The notes under the pieces are model-generated. The model was not told the origin of the DNA and ran no database searches. It was given only the letters and a program-made list of their open reading frames with translations. From contig DXNX01000007.1 of assembly GCA_019413245.1 (NCBI GenBank), positions 1-31,565 of the forward strand: DNA of 31,565 bases, given 5' to 3'. Numbering within the stretch: the stretch's first letter is position 1; each line of letters opens with the position of its first letter. Below are positions 8,436 through 15,947 of this stretch, one piece after another. The position numbers and the translations under genes were made by a program. The stretch comes from Oscillospiraceae bacterium (GTDB lineage Bacteria > Bacillota > Clostridia > Oscillospirales > Ruminococcaceae).

Positions 8436-9370
8436 TTTACGTCGAACTGGCGGGCGGTCTGGGCAACCAGATGTTCATTTACGCCTTCGCCCGGGCCCTG
8501 GGCCTGCGGTGCAAAGAACCCGTGACCCTGCTGGACCGGCAGGACTGGCGGGACGGCGCCCCGGCCCACACCCACTGCGCCCTGCAGGCGCTGAATATTT
8601 CCCCGGACGTGCGCATCCTCGCCGAACCGGGCTTTGCCAAGGCTCATCTGCCCCGGCAGAACACCGCCAAGGCCCTGATGATCAAATACGAGCAGCGGGG
8701 TGGCATGATGGACAGGGACTATACTGCCTTTGAGCGGCGGATGGCGCCTGTTCTCAACGCCCTGGGGCTGCATTTTGCCTCCGACGGGTATCTGCCCGCG
8801 CACCGGGGACGCAGTAAGGATTTTCTGGCCTGGGGATACTTCCAGGCGGAAGACTATTTTGCCGATGCCGCCCACACCATCCGCACCGAACTGCGGGCAA
8901 AAGGAGACCTGCCGGAAGCCGCTGCGCCCACAGCGCAGGCCATCGCGGCCTCCCCCTGCCCGGTAGCATTGCACTGGCGTTGCGGGGACTACCGCAAGCC
9001 GGAGAACGCGGCGCTGCAGGTGTGCGGGCCGCAGTATTACGCCGATGCCTGCCGGGCCGTACAGGAAAATTTGCCCGGTGCACAGCTTTTTGTCTTTTCC
9101 GACGAGCCGGACTATGTGCAGGCCCATCTGGACACCGCCGGCCTGCCCGCTGTTTTTGTGCGGGGCAGCTGGCCTGCGGTGTGGGATCTGGACCTGATGG
9201 CCCGGTGCCGTCATTTTATCCTCAGCAATTCCACCTTCAGCTGGTGGGGACAGTATCTGGCCGAACCGGCGGGCCGCCGCGTGTTTGCGCCCGACCGCTG
9301 GTATGCGAACGGCAAGCACAGCGCGCTGTACGCCGCCGACTGGATACGCCTCCCCACCCGCCGGGGATAA
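8432..9370 (+). CDS. GT11 family alpha-1,2-fucosyltransferase
   Basis: 312 residues, a normal length for bacterial GT11. It starts with the family signature LAGGLGNQMFIYAFARALG (residues 6-24). The GDP-fucose site is H181-W-R183-C-G-D-Y187, a variant of the HxRRGDY box with Cys in place of the second Arg. Near the C-terminus is SNSTFSWWGQYL. GT11 enzymes transfer L-fucose from GDP-fucose in alpha-1,2 linkage, most often to a terminal galactose, giving an H-antigen-like group; some family members have other specificities. No GDP-fucose synthesis genes (gmd, fcl, fkp) lie in the window, so the donor must come from elsewhere. Confidence 0.85.
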   Translation: MIYVELAGGLGNQMFIYAFARALGLRCKEPVTLLDRQDWRDGAPAHTHCALQALNISPDVRILAEPGFAKAHLPRQNTAKALMIKYEQRGGMMDRDYTAFERRMAPVLNALGLHFASDGYLPAHRGRSKDFLAWGYFQAEDYFADAAHTIRTELRAKGDLPEAAAPTAQAIAASPCPVALHWRCGDYRKPENAALQVCGPQYYADACRAVQENLPGAQLFVFSDEPDYVQAHLDTAGLPAVFVRGSWPAVWDLDLMARCRHFILSNSTFSWWGQYLAEPAGRRVFAPDRWYANGKHSALYAADWIRLPTRRG

Positions 9371-9382
9371 GGGAGGTACGCC

Positions 9383-10411
9383 ATGCGGCGCGACGAACAA
9401 ACACCCATCCGGTTTTCGGTCATCGTACCGGTGTATAACGTGCAGAATTATCTGTGTGCCTGCGTGAAGAGCGTGGTGGAACAGCCCGGCCCCAAGGACT
9501 GGGAGTGCATCCTGGTGGATGACGGTTCCACCGACCAGAGCGGCAAGATGTGCGATGCCTTCGCCGAGACCTGCCCCGGGGTCGTTGCCCTTCACCGGGA
9601 AAACGGTGGTCTGGCCGCGGCCCGCAACACCGGGCTGGAAGCGGCAAGAGGGGAGTGGATCCTGTTTCTGGACAGCGACGACCTCTGGCCCGCCGACCTG
9701 CTGCAAAACCTGCGGGCAGCCCTGGATGCAGCCCCCGGATATGACTGGTATGTGGGACGGTATCTGGAACTGGACGCTGCTGCGCCCAAATCCGAACCCG
9801 CCGCGCCGCCGCTGCCCACCTTTGCACCCGGACCCTTTGAAAGTGCCGACTACGCCGAACGTGTGCAAAAACTCTACGAGAACGGCAACTGGTCGGTGTG
9901 GCGGTTCTGCATCCGACGGTCTTTTCTGGAAAAATCCGGCGTGACCTTCTGGCCTCAGGTGGTCTGGGCGGAGGACTATCCCTTTGACCTGCTGCTGCTC
10001 CACAGCTGCACCCGGCTGTATTTCCTGGATTTCCCCATCACCATTTACCGGGTCAACCGGGCGGGCAGTCTGCTCAACAGCAACCTGCCCAAGCATTTTG
10101 TGGGGATCCTGGCCACCCGCAAGAGGTTCCGCAAACTGTTTGCCAGGCCGGGGGCCGGGGGCTTCACCGCTGCCGAACAGGAGGAGGTCTGGCGCCGGGT
10201 GGCCAATGTGTTCTGGCCCCAGGCCCGGGCCGCCGCCGTGAAGGATAAGGAGGTCCGGCACAACTGCGCCGCCCTCATGGCCCGCTGCCGGGACCTGTAC
10301 AACAAGGGCGAGCAGGCATCCGGCCGGGCGGACTGGGTCCTGTTCCGCTGGATGATCACCCTGCTGGGGCCCCGGGCCGGACTGTGGCTGGCCGCACATC
10401 TGAAACACTAA
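9383..10411 (+). CDS. GT2 family glycosyltransferase
   Basis: 342-residue GT-A inverting transferase. FSVIVPVYNVQNYL opens the Rossmann-like domain, VDDGST (45-50) and HRENGGLAAARNTGLE follow, and the metal/nucleotide DxD is in FLDSDDLW (97-102). WAEDYPFDLLLL is the region where the catalytic base of GT2 enzymes usually lies. A C-terminal helical tail of about 100 residues without clear membrane helices suggests a soluble or peripheral enzyme. GGGAGG precedes ATG 9383; gaps to the neighbours are 12 bp on both sides. It adds one beta-linked sugar to the repeat unit; the identity is unknown. Confidence 0.88.
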   Translation: MRRDEQTPIRFSVIVPVYNVQNYLCACVKSVVEQPGPKDWECILVDDGSTDQSGKMCDAFAETCPGVVALHRENGGLAAARNTGLEAARGEWILFLDSDDLWPADLLQNLRAALDAAPGYDWYVGRYLELDAAAPKSEPAAPPLPTFAPGPFESADYAERVQKLYENGNWSVWRFCIRRSFLEKSGVTFWPQVVWAEDYPFDLLLLHSCTRLYFLDFPITIYRVNRAGSLLNSNLPKHFVGILATRKRFRKLFARPGAGGFTAAEQEEVWRRVANVFWPQARAAAVKDKEVRHNCAALMARCRDLYNKGEQASGRADWVLFRWMITLLGPRAGLWLAAHLKH

Positions 10412-10423
10412 GGAGAACACGCC

Positions 10424-11974
10424 TTGCGAACCAAACGCACCCTCATCAATCTGGTCTATACGCTGGGGCAGAGCCTGGTGCTGCTGCTGTTGGGCCTTGT
10501 CACCCGCAAGCTCTTTGTCACCAACTTCGATGCTTTTATCCCCGGCTATTCGGACACCATCAACAACATCTTCAATTTTTTCTCCATCGCGGAGTTCGGG
10601 GTGGGCAGCGTCATCAGCTACCGCCTGTATGAGCAGATCGCCGCCAAGGACGTTGACCGAATCAGCCGGTATATGTCCCTGTACAAGTGGGCCTACCGGG
10701 CTATCGGCGCCTTCATTGCCCTCATGGCGGTGGTGTGTGCCTTCTTCCTGCCGCTGCTGGTGGTGCAGGAACAGGAGCCGGACTGGCTCATGGTCTACGG
10801 CATCTATGCCATGACCGCCCTGTCCACCTTGTCCAGCTATTTCCTCGTCACCCGGCGCCTGATGTACACCTGTACCCAGCAGGGGTATGTGTGTACCAAG
10901 ATCGACCTGGGCTTCAACGTGGCCACCAGCCTGGCCAAAATCGCCATTGCCCTGTGGTGCCCCAACTACTTCCTGTATTTCGGCATCCAGATTTTGTTCA
11001 ACACCCTGGCCAACGTTGTGGTGGCCCGGCGTTACAAGAAGGATTTCCCCGAACTGTACGATGTGAAGGTGGCCCTCTCCGATTTCAAGGAACTGGGCAT
11101 TTTCCACGATCTGCGGTATTATCTGGTGCATAAGCTGTCCAATACCATCTACGGCTCGTCGGACAACATCGTCATCACCAGCATGCGGGGCGCGGCCCTG
11201 GTCACCCAGACCGGCAACTATTCCACCATCTCCACCAGCGTCAACAATATCTGCAACAAGATCCTGGATTCCTTCGCCGCGGCCATCGGCAGCATCGTCT
11301 ATGACCGGGACGCGGAGGCCGACGGCCACGCCAAATCGGTGTTCTGGGGGCTGGATCTGTTCAGTTATTTCTTCGGCAGCTTTGTGGCGGTGGCCTATTT
11401 CTGCCTGTTCCAGCCTTTTATCCGGCTGTGGATGGGGGAGCGTTTTCTGCTGCCCATGGCCTATGTGTTCTGGTTCTGCATGAACGAATACATCGGCTGG
11501 AACCATCGTATGCTGGGGTCCTACCGGGCGGTGCTGGGCCACTTTGAGGAGGACCAGTGGTTCATGGTGGCCTCGGCAGCAAGCAACGTGATCCTCAGCT
11601 TCGCCCTGGTCATTCCCTTCGGGCTGGCCGGTGTGGTGGCCGCCACCGTCTTTGCCCACTGCCTCATGTGGATCGGCCGGGCCCGGGTGGTCTGCCGCCA
11701 TTACATGAAAGGCTGCGGCTGGCGGTATCTGGGCCTGCAGCTGCTGCACTGGGTCACCTTGTTCTTTATCATGTTCCTCACCGCCTGGCTGTGCGAACTC
11801 TGCGGCCACGGCATCCTGCCTTTTGTGGGCAAGGTGTGCATCGTGGTGGTGGTGCCCAACCTGTGCAACCTGCTGTTTTACGGCTGGACCAGCGACGCTG
11901 CCTATCTGCGGGGCAGGGGAATGGACCTGGTCCACAAACTGTCCGGACGCCTGCATAAGGAGGAAAAACCATGA
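10424..11974 (+). CDS. Wzx-type polysaccharide/lipid-linked oligosaccharide flippase
   Basis: 516-residue membrane protein with about 12-14 hydrophobic segments, the size and layout of the MOP superfamily PST/Wzx branch. Typical parts are the N-terminal INLVYTLGQSLVLLLLGLVTRK helix, the loop FFSIAEFGVGSVISYRLYEQIA and the central SSDNIVITSMRG. It would flip the finished undecaprenyl-linked oligosaccharide to the outer face. The start is TTG 10424 with AAGGAGA about 7 bp upstream; no ATG fits. The end overlaps the GT6 gene by 4 bp. It shows that the glycan is exported by a flippase route, though no Wzy polymerase gene is seen in this operon. Confidence 0.88.
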   Translation: MRTKRTLINLVYTLGQSLVLLLLGLVTRKLFVTNFDAFIPGYSDTINNIFNFFSIAEFGVGSVISYRLYEQIAAKDVDRISRYMSLYKWAYRAIGAFIALMAVVCAFFLPLLVVQEQEPDWLMVYGIYAMTALSTLSSYFLVTRRLMYTCTQQGYVCTKIDLGFNVATSLAKIAIALWCPNYFLYFGIQILFNTLANVVVARRYKKDFPELYDVKVALSDFKELGIFHDLRYYLVHKLSNTIYGSSDNIVITSMRGAALVTQTGNYSTISTSVNNICNKILDSFAAAIGSIVYDRDAEADGHAKSVFWGLDLFSYFFGSFVAVAYFCLFQPFIRLWMGERFLLPMAYVFWFCMNEYIGWNHRMLGSYRAVLGHFEEDQWFMVASAASNVILSFALVIPFGLAGVVAATVFAHCLMWIGRARVVCRHYMKGCGWRYLGLQLLHWVTLFFIMFLTAWLCELCGHGILPFVGKVCIVVVVPNLCNLLFYGWTSDAAYLRGRGMDLVHKLSGRLHKEEKP

Positions 11975-12813
11975 GAGTCGGTATTCTGTACATCTGCACC
12001 GGGGCCTACACCGTGTTCTGGCCGGATTTCTTCCAAAGTTTTCAACAGAAATTCCTTCCCGGTGTGGAAAAAACCTACTATGTGTTCACCGATGCCGAGC
12101 GCATCGACCACGACGACGACCCTGCCGTGCGGCGCATCTACCAGAAAGCCTATGAATGGCCGTACAGCACCCTGAAACGGTTTGAGATCTTCCTCCAGGC
12201 CGAGGAGGAGCTGCGGGGCTGTGATTACCTGTATTTCGCCAACGCCAACCTGCTGTGCACCGAAACCATCACCCCGGAGGACGTTCTGCCCCGGCCCGAA
12301 AAAGGGGAGGACCTGGTGGTCGCCTGCCATCTGGGCTACTGGCACAAAAAGCCGTTCTTCCTGCCCTATGACCGCAACCCCCGCAGCCGTGCCTACATGC
12401 CCTACAACGCCGGGCAGGTGTATGTGGCGGGGGGATTCAACGGCGGCACGGCCCAGGCGTTCCTCTGGCTGTGCCACACCCTCAGCGACCGCACCGAGGC
12501 CGACCTGGCCGACGGGGTCATTGCCCGCTGGCACGATGAAAGCCAGCTCAACCGCCTGGTGGCGGAACAGCCCCGGCGGTTCCGGGTCCTGGACCCTGGC
12601 TACTGCATGCCGGAAGATGTGGACCAGCCCTTTGCCCCCCACTTGCTGGTGCGCCAGAAGAGCAACTGGATCAATGTGGGGGCCATCAAACATAACGAAG
12701 GCCCCAAGCGCAGTTTTGTGCGCCGCAAATGGGAGGCCGCCTGCGAAAACTACCTGCCCTACCTGCTGTGCGCCCGGGATACCCTGCTGGGCAAGAAGGT
12801 GGAGAGCCGGTAA
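11971..12813 (+). CDS. GT6 family alpha-1,3-GalNAc/Gal transferase, bacterial NxN type
   Basis: 280-residue soluble enzyme of the family that includes human blood group A and B transferases. Seen features: MRVGILYICTGAY start, YEWPYSTLKRFEIFL (61-75), N91-A-N93 where mammalian enzymes have DxD, AYMPYNAGQVYVAGGFNGG (141-159) and RWHDESQLN (186-194). The NxN change is known for bacterial GT6 enzymes such as that of Bacteroides ovatus, which need no metal ion. These enzymes add alpha-1,3 GalNAc or Gal, often to a Fuc-alpha-1,2-Gal acceptor, fitting the GT11 gene in the same operon. There is no N-terminal membrane anchor. It is the last gene before a terminator. GalNAc versus Gal preference cannot be read by eye. 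Confidence 0.87.
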   Translation: MRVGILYICTGAYTVFWPDFFQSFQQKFLPGVEKTYYVFTDAERIDHDDDPAVRRIYQKAYEWPYSTLKRFEIFLQAEEELRGCDYLYFANANLLCTETITPEDVLPRPEKGEDLVVACHLGYWHKKPFFLPYDRNPRSRAYMPYNAGQVYVAGGFNGGTAQAFLWLCHTLSDRTEADLADGVIARWHDESQLNRLVAEQPRRFRVLDPGYCMPEDVDQPFAPHLLVRQKSNWINVGAIKHNEGPKRSFVRRKWEAACENYLPYLLCARDTLLGKKVESR

Positions 12814-12855
12814 CTCCTGCCCGGTGCAGTCCGCCGACATCAAAACAATAAAAAA

Positions 12856-12890
12856 CAGCCCGGATGCTTCTTGCCGAAGTATCCGGGCTG
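12856..12890. terminator. Bidirectional terminator between glycan operon and transketolase genes
   Basis: CAGCCCGGAT (12856-12865) pairs with ATCCGGGCTG (12881-12890), extended inward by GCTT/AAGT. An A-run before it serves as the T-run for the minus-strand operon; the plus-strand side has ACTTGTTTT. Confidence 0.85.
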
Positions 12891-12905
12891 ACTTGTTTTA
12901 TGAAA

Positions 12906-13865
12906 TTACTCTTCGCATTCCTTGGCGAAGTTCTGGATCTCTTCCACGATGGCGTCGGCGGTCAGGCCGTACTCACGCAGCACGTCCCAGGCCGGGCCGG
13001 AATGGCCGAAGGCATCCTTCACGCCGATACGGCGCACGGGGGTGGGGCACTTCTCGGACAGCAGGGAGCAGACCGCTTCGCCCAGGCCGCCGATGATGCT
13101 GTGCTCTTCCACGGTGACGATCTTCTTGCATTCCTTGGCGGCGCGCAGCACCAGTTCCTCGTCCAGAGGCTTGATGCAGGGCATGTTGATGACCCGCACG
13201 CTCAGGGTGCCCTGCTTCTTCAGCTGCAGGGCGGCTTTCAGGGCTTCGCTGGTCATCAGGCCGGTGGAGATCACCGCAATATCGAAACCGTCGGTCAGGG
13301 TCTCGCCCTTGCCGATCTCGAAATGATACTTTTCCGGGTCATGGAAGACCGGGGTGGCCAGACGGGACATGCGCAGATACACAGGGCCCGCATGGGCGTA
13401 GGCGGCCTTGACGGCAGCTTTGGCTTCCACGTCGTCGGCGGGGCAGATCACGGTCATGCCGGGAATGGCACGCATCAGGGCGAAGTCCTCGCAGCACTGG
13501 TGGGAAGCGCCGTCCTCACCCACAGACAGGCCGCCGTGGGTGGCGGCGATCTTCACGTTCAGGTGAGGATAGCCGATGGAGTTGCGCACCTGCTCCCAGG
13601 CACGGCCGGCAGCAAACATGGCAAAGGTGGAAACAAACGGCACATAGCCGAAGGTGCTCATACCGGCAGCCACGCCCATCATGTTGGCCTCGGCAATGCC
13701 GCAGTTGAAGAAGCGGGCCGGATAGGCCTTGGCGAAGACGGCCGTCTTGGTGGAAGCCGAAAGGTCGGCGTCAAACACGACCAGATCGTCGTGGCCGGCA
13801 TCCGCCAGCTCGACAAGCGCCGCACCGTAGCTGTCACGGGTGGCGATCTTTTTTACTTCAGCCAT
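12906..13865 (-). CDS. Transketolase, C-terminal subunit
   Basis: 319-residue half enzyme holding the pyrimidine-binding and C-terminal transketolase domains. Visible are VVFDADLSASTKTAVFAKAYP, the FNCGIAEANMMGVAAGMS segment with the catalytic Glu that activates thiamine diphosphate, THGGLSVGEDGASHQ, and the final Rossmann-like domain with VRVINMPCIKPLDEELV. Together with the N-terminal subunit it moves two-carbon ketol units in the non-oxidative pentose phosphate pathway. It overlaps the upstream gene by 13 bp, and AAGGAG inside that gene is its ribosome binding site, so equal expression is likely. Split transketolases are common in Clostridia and archaea, so this is not a broken gene. Confidence 0.93.
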   Translation of the reverse strand: MAEVKKIATRDSYGAALVELADAGHDDLVVFDADLSASTKTAVFAKAYPARFFNCGIAEANMMGVAAGMSTFGYVPFVSTFAMFAAGRAWEQVRNSIGYPHLNVKIAATHGGLSVGEDGASHQCCEDFALMRAIPGMTVICPADDVEAKAAVKAAYAHAGPVYLRMSRLATPVFHDPEKYHFEIGKGETLTDGFDIAVISTGLMTSEALKAALQLKKQGTLSVRVINMPCIKPLDEELVLRAAKECKKIVTVEEHSIIGGLGEAVCSLLSEKCPTPVRRIGVKDAFGHSGPAWDVLREYGLTADAIVEEIQNFAKECEE

Positions 13866-14722
13866 TGTTCATACTCCTTCTCCAGCTGGTCATGGGCAGC
13901 CTGCAGCTCCGCCATGGCGCGCTGATATTCTTCATCATTGGGGCCCTTGCCGTGCCAGGCAACGGCGTTTTCCATAAAGCTGACGCCCATGCCCTTGGTG
14001 GTGTGCAGCAGCATGCAGGTGGGTTTGCCGCTGCCGTGGGAACGGTCAAACAGCACAAAGGCCTGCTCCAGGTCGTTGAACGAGTTGCCGTTGCATACGA
14101 TGGTGTTGAAGCCGAAAGCATCCATCTTCTGATCCAGCGGTTCGCTGTTCATGATGGCGCTGGTGGCGCCGTCGATCTGCAGGCCGTTGACATCGATCAT
14201 GATGCACAGGTTGTCCAGCTTGTAGTGGGAGGCAAACATGAAAGCTTCCCAGCATTCGCCCTCTTCGATCTCGCCGTCGCCCATGATGGTGTAGACGTTG
14301 ATATCCTTCTTCTGGTTATGGGCGGCCAGAGCCATACCGCAGGCCGCCGAAACGCCCTGACCCAGGCTGCCGGTGCTCATATCCACGCCGGGCACGGTGT
14401 TCATGTTGGGATGACCTTCCAGATAGCTGCCGCAGTGACGCAGGGTGTGCAGGTCTTCCACCGGGAAGAATCCGCGCTCTGCCAGTACCGAATACAACCC
14501 CGGCGCCGCATGGCCCTTGGACAAAACGAACCGGTCACGGTTGGGGTCCTGCGGATTCTCGGGGTCGATCTGCATTTCTTTGAAGTACAGATAGGTCAGC
14601 GCATCCGCGGCCGAAAGGCTGCCGCCGGGATGCCCGCTCTTGGCAGCGTGGGTCGCTTCGATGATGCCCATGCGCACGCGGGTTGCAGTCATCTTCAGCT
14701 GCAACATATCTTGTTTTAACAT
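13853..14722 (-). CDS. Transketolase, N-terminal (thiamine diphosphate-binding) subunit
   Basis: 289-residue pyrophosphate-binding half of transketolase. It has KSGHPGGSLSAADALTYLYF, SKGHAAPGLYSVL, and the thiamine diphosphate motif GDGEIEEGECWEAF followed by IDVNGLQ, the GDG...N pattern that binds Mg2+ and diphosphate. AGAGGAG lies before ATG 14722. It works as a complex with the C-terminal subunit encoded immediately downstream. A promoter with good boxes lies about 70 bp upstream on the minus strand. Confidence 0.94.
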   Translation of the reverse strand: MLKQDMLQLKMTATRVRMGIIEATHAAKSGHPGGSLSAADALTYLYFKEMQIDPENPQDPNRDRFVLSKGHAAPGLYSVLAERGFFPVEDLHTLRHCGSYLEGHPNMNTVPGVDMSTGSLGQGVSAACGMALAAHNQKKDINVYTIMGDGEIEEGECWEAFMFASHYKLDNLCIMIDVNGLQIDGATSAIMNSEPLDQKMDAFGFNTIVCNGNSFNDLEQAFVLFDRSHGSGKPTCMLLHTTKGMGVSFMENAVAWHGKGPNDEEYQRAMAELQAAHDQLEKEYEQWLK

Positions 14723-14793
14723 AAGTCGCGCTCCTCTTAACAGAAAGATCTCCCGGCCGAACCGGGGAAGGTTTCCGAATCTGTTCCACCTTT

Positions 14794-14822
14794 ATCTTAT
14801 ACCAAACCGTTTTTTCGTGCAA
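14794..14822 (-). promoter_or_regulatory. Promoter of the transketolase operon
   Basis: Read on the minus strand: TTGCAC (14822-14817), 17-bp spacer, TAAGAT (14799-14794); TATAAG overlaps at a 15-bp spacer. The intergenic stretch 14723-15103 otherwise holds the nfnA promoter and a weak hairpin CCCTGTG/CACAGGG near 14939-14960. Confidence 0.6.
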
Positions 14823-14980
14823 TGCCTTTTTTGCCTTTGCGGGTGAAAAATGCGCAAAAAACCGAATCCTGACACCGAAATTCCACGGCAGGTGCGATAA
14901 TTTCCAATTATAGCACAAAATGCGCTGCCGGAAAAGCCCCCTGTGGGGCCGCGCACAGGGAAACAGCCCGGTTTTTGTGC

Positions 14981-15009
14981 TTTACTTTCGGTAAAAAATG
15001 CCGTACAAT
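14981..15009 (+). promoter_or_regulatory. Promoter of nfnAB
   Basis: TTTACT (14981-14986), 17-bp spacer, TACAAT (15004-15009). The predicted 5' leader to GTG 15104 is about 85-90 nt and has no feature I recognise. Confidence 0.55.
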
Positions 15010-15103
15010 AACATATAACACGCCGGCCGTCAGCGTCCGGCAGACATCATCGGGCAAGGCCGGTGTGCGCCGTGCCGCCCGCAGGAAAAGCGAGGGTACA
15101 ACA

Positions 15104-15946
15104 GTGTTCAAAATCGTGAAAAGACGCGAACTGAACCCCACGGTGACCGAGCTGGTCATCGAGGCACCGCTGATCGCCAAAAAGGCCAAGGCGGGGCAGT
15201 TCATCATCATCCGCGCCAAGGCGGACAGCGAGCGCATCCCGCTGACCATCGCGGGTTATGACCGGGAAGCGGGTACCGTCACCATCATCTTCCAGGTGGT
15301 GGGCGCCGGCACCATGGAGCTCAACACCCTGCCCGAAGGGGACTACGTCCACGATTTCGTGGGCCCCCTGGGCAAAGCCACCGAAATTGAGGGCCTGAAG
15401 AACGTCTGTGTCGTGGGCGGCGGCGTGGGCTGCGCCATCGCCCTGCCTGTGGCCCAGGCCCTGCATGCCCAGGGCACCAAGGTCACCGGCATCGTGGGCT
15501 TCCGCGACAAGGACCTGGTCATTCTGGAAGATGAGTTCCGCGCCTGCTGCGACGAGCTCATCATCATGACCGACGACGGCTCCTACGGCCGCAAGGGCGT
15601 TGTCACCGTGCCCCTGGAGGAAAAACTTTCCGGCGGCGAGACCTTCGATGAGGTCATCACCATCGGACCCCTGATCATGATGAAATTCGTGGTCAAGACC
15701 ACCAAGCCCCACAACGTCAAGACCATCGTTTCCATGAACCCCATCATGGTGGACGGCACCGGCATGTGCGGCGGCTGCCGCCTGACCGTGGGCGGCCAGA
15801 CCAAGTTCGCCTGTGTGGACGGCCCGGACTTTGACGGCTTTGAGGTGGATTTTGACGAGGCCATGCACCGCGGCACCATGTACAAGGACTTCGAAGCCCA
15901 TGCCCGTGAAGAGGCCTGCAACCTGTTCAAGAAGGAGGTCGAGTAA
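15104..15946 (+). CDS. nfnA: NfnA: NADH-dependent ferredoxin:NADP+ oxidoreductase, small subunit
   Basis: 281 residues, the usual NfnA length. An FAD-binding domain (RIPLTIAGYD; GAGTMELNTLPEGDYVHDFVGPLG) is followed by an NAD-binding domain (VCVVGGGVGCAIALPVAQAL) and a C-terminal Cys cluster, GTGMCGGCRLTVGGQTKFACVDG, for a [2Fe-2S] centre. With NfnB it carries out flavin-based electron bifurcation linking NADH, reduced ferredoxin and NADPH in the cytoplasm. The start is GTG 15104; the frame is open further upstream, but that part is Arg-rich and unlike the family. The ribosome binding site (GCGAGGG) is modest. The neighbouring nfnB separates it from dihydroorotate dehydrogenase electron-transfer subunits of similar sequence. 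Confidence 0.88.
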   Translation: MFKIVKRRELNPTVTELVIEAPLIAKKAKAGQFIIIRAKADSERIPLTIAGYDREAGTVTIIFQVVGAGTMELNTLPEGDYVHDFVGPLGKATEIEGLKNVCVVGGGVGCAIALPVAQALHAQGTKVTGIVGFRDKDLVILEDEFRACCDELIIMTDDGSYGRKGVVTVPLEEKLSGGETFDEVITIGPLIMMKFVVKTTKPHNVKTIVSMNPIMVDGTGMCGGCRLTVGGQTKFACVDGPDFDGFEVDFDEAMHRGTMYKDFEAHAREEACNLFKKEVE

Positions 15947-15947
15947 G

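Noticed and set aside
7886..11956. Very long open frame on the minus strand (1356 codons) opposite the glycan genes
   Set aside because: It lies antisense to five well-supported genes, is Gln/His/Pro-rich with no known motif, and reflects codon bias in GC-rich DNA.
12864..13925. Plus-strand open frame over the transketolase gene
   Set aside because: His/Gly-rich antisense shadow of a clearly conserved enzyme.
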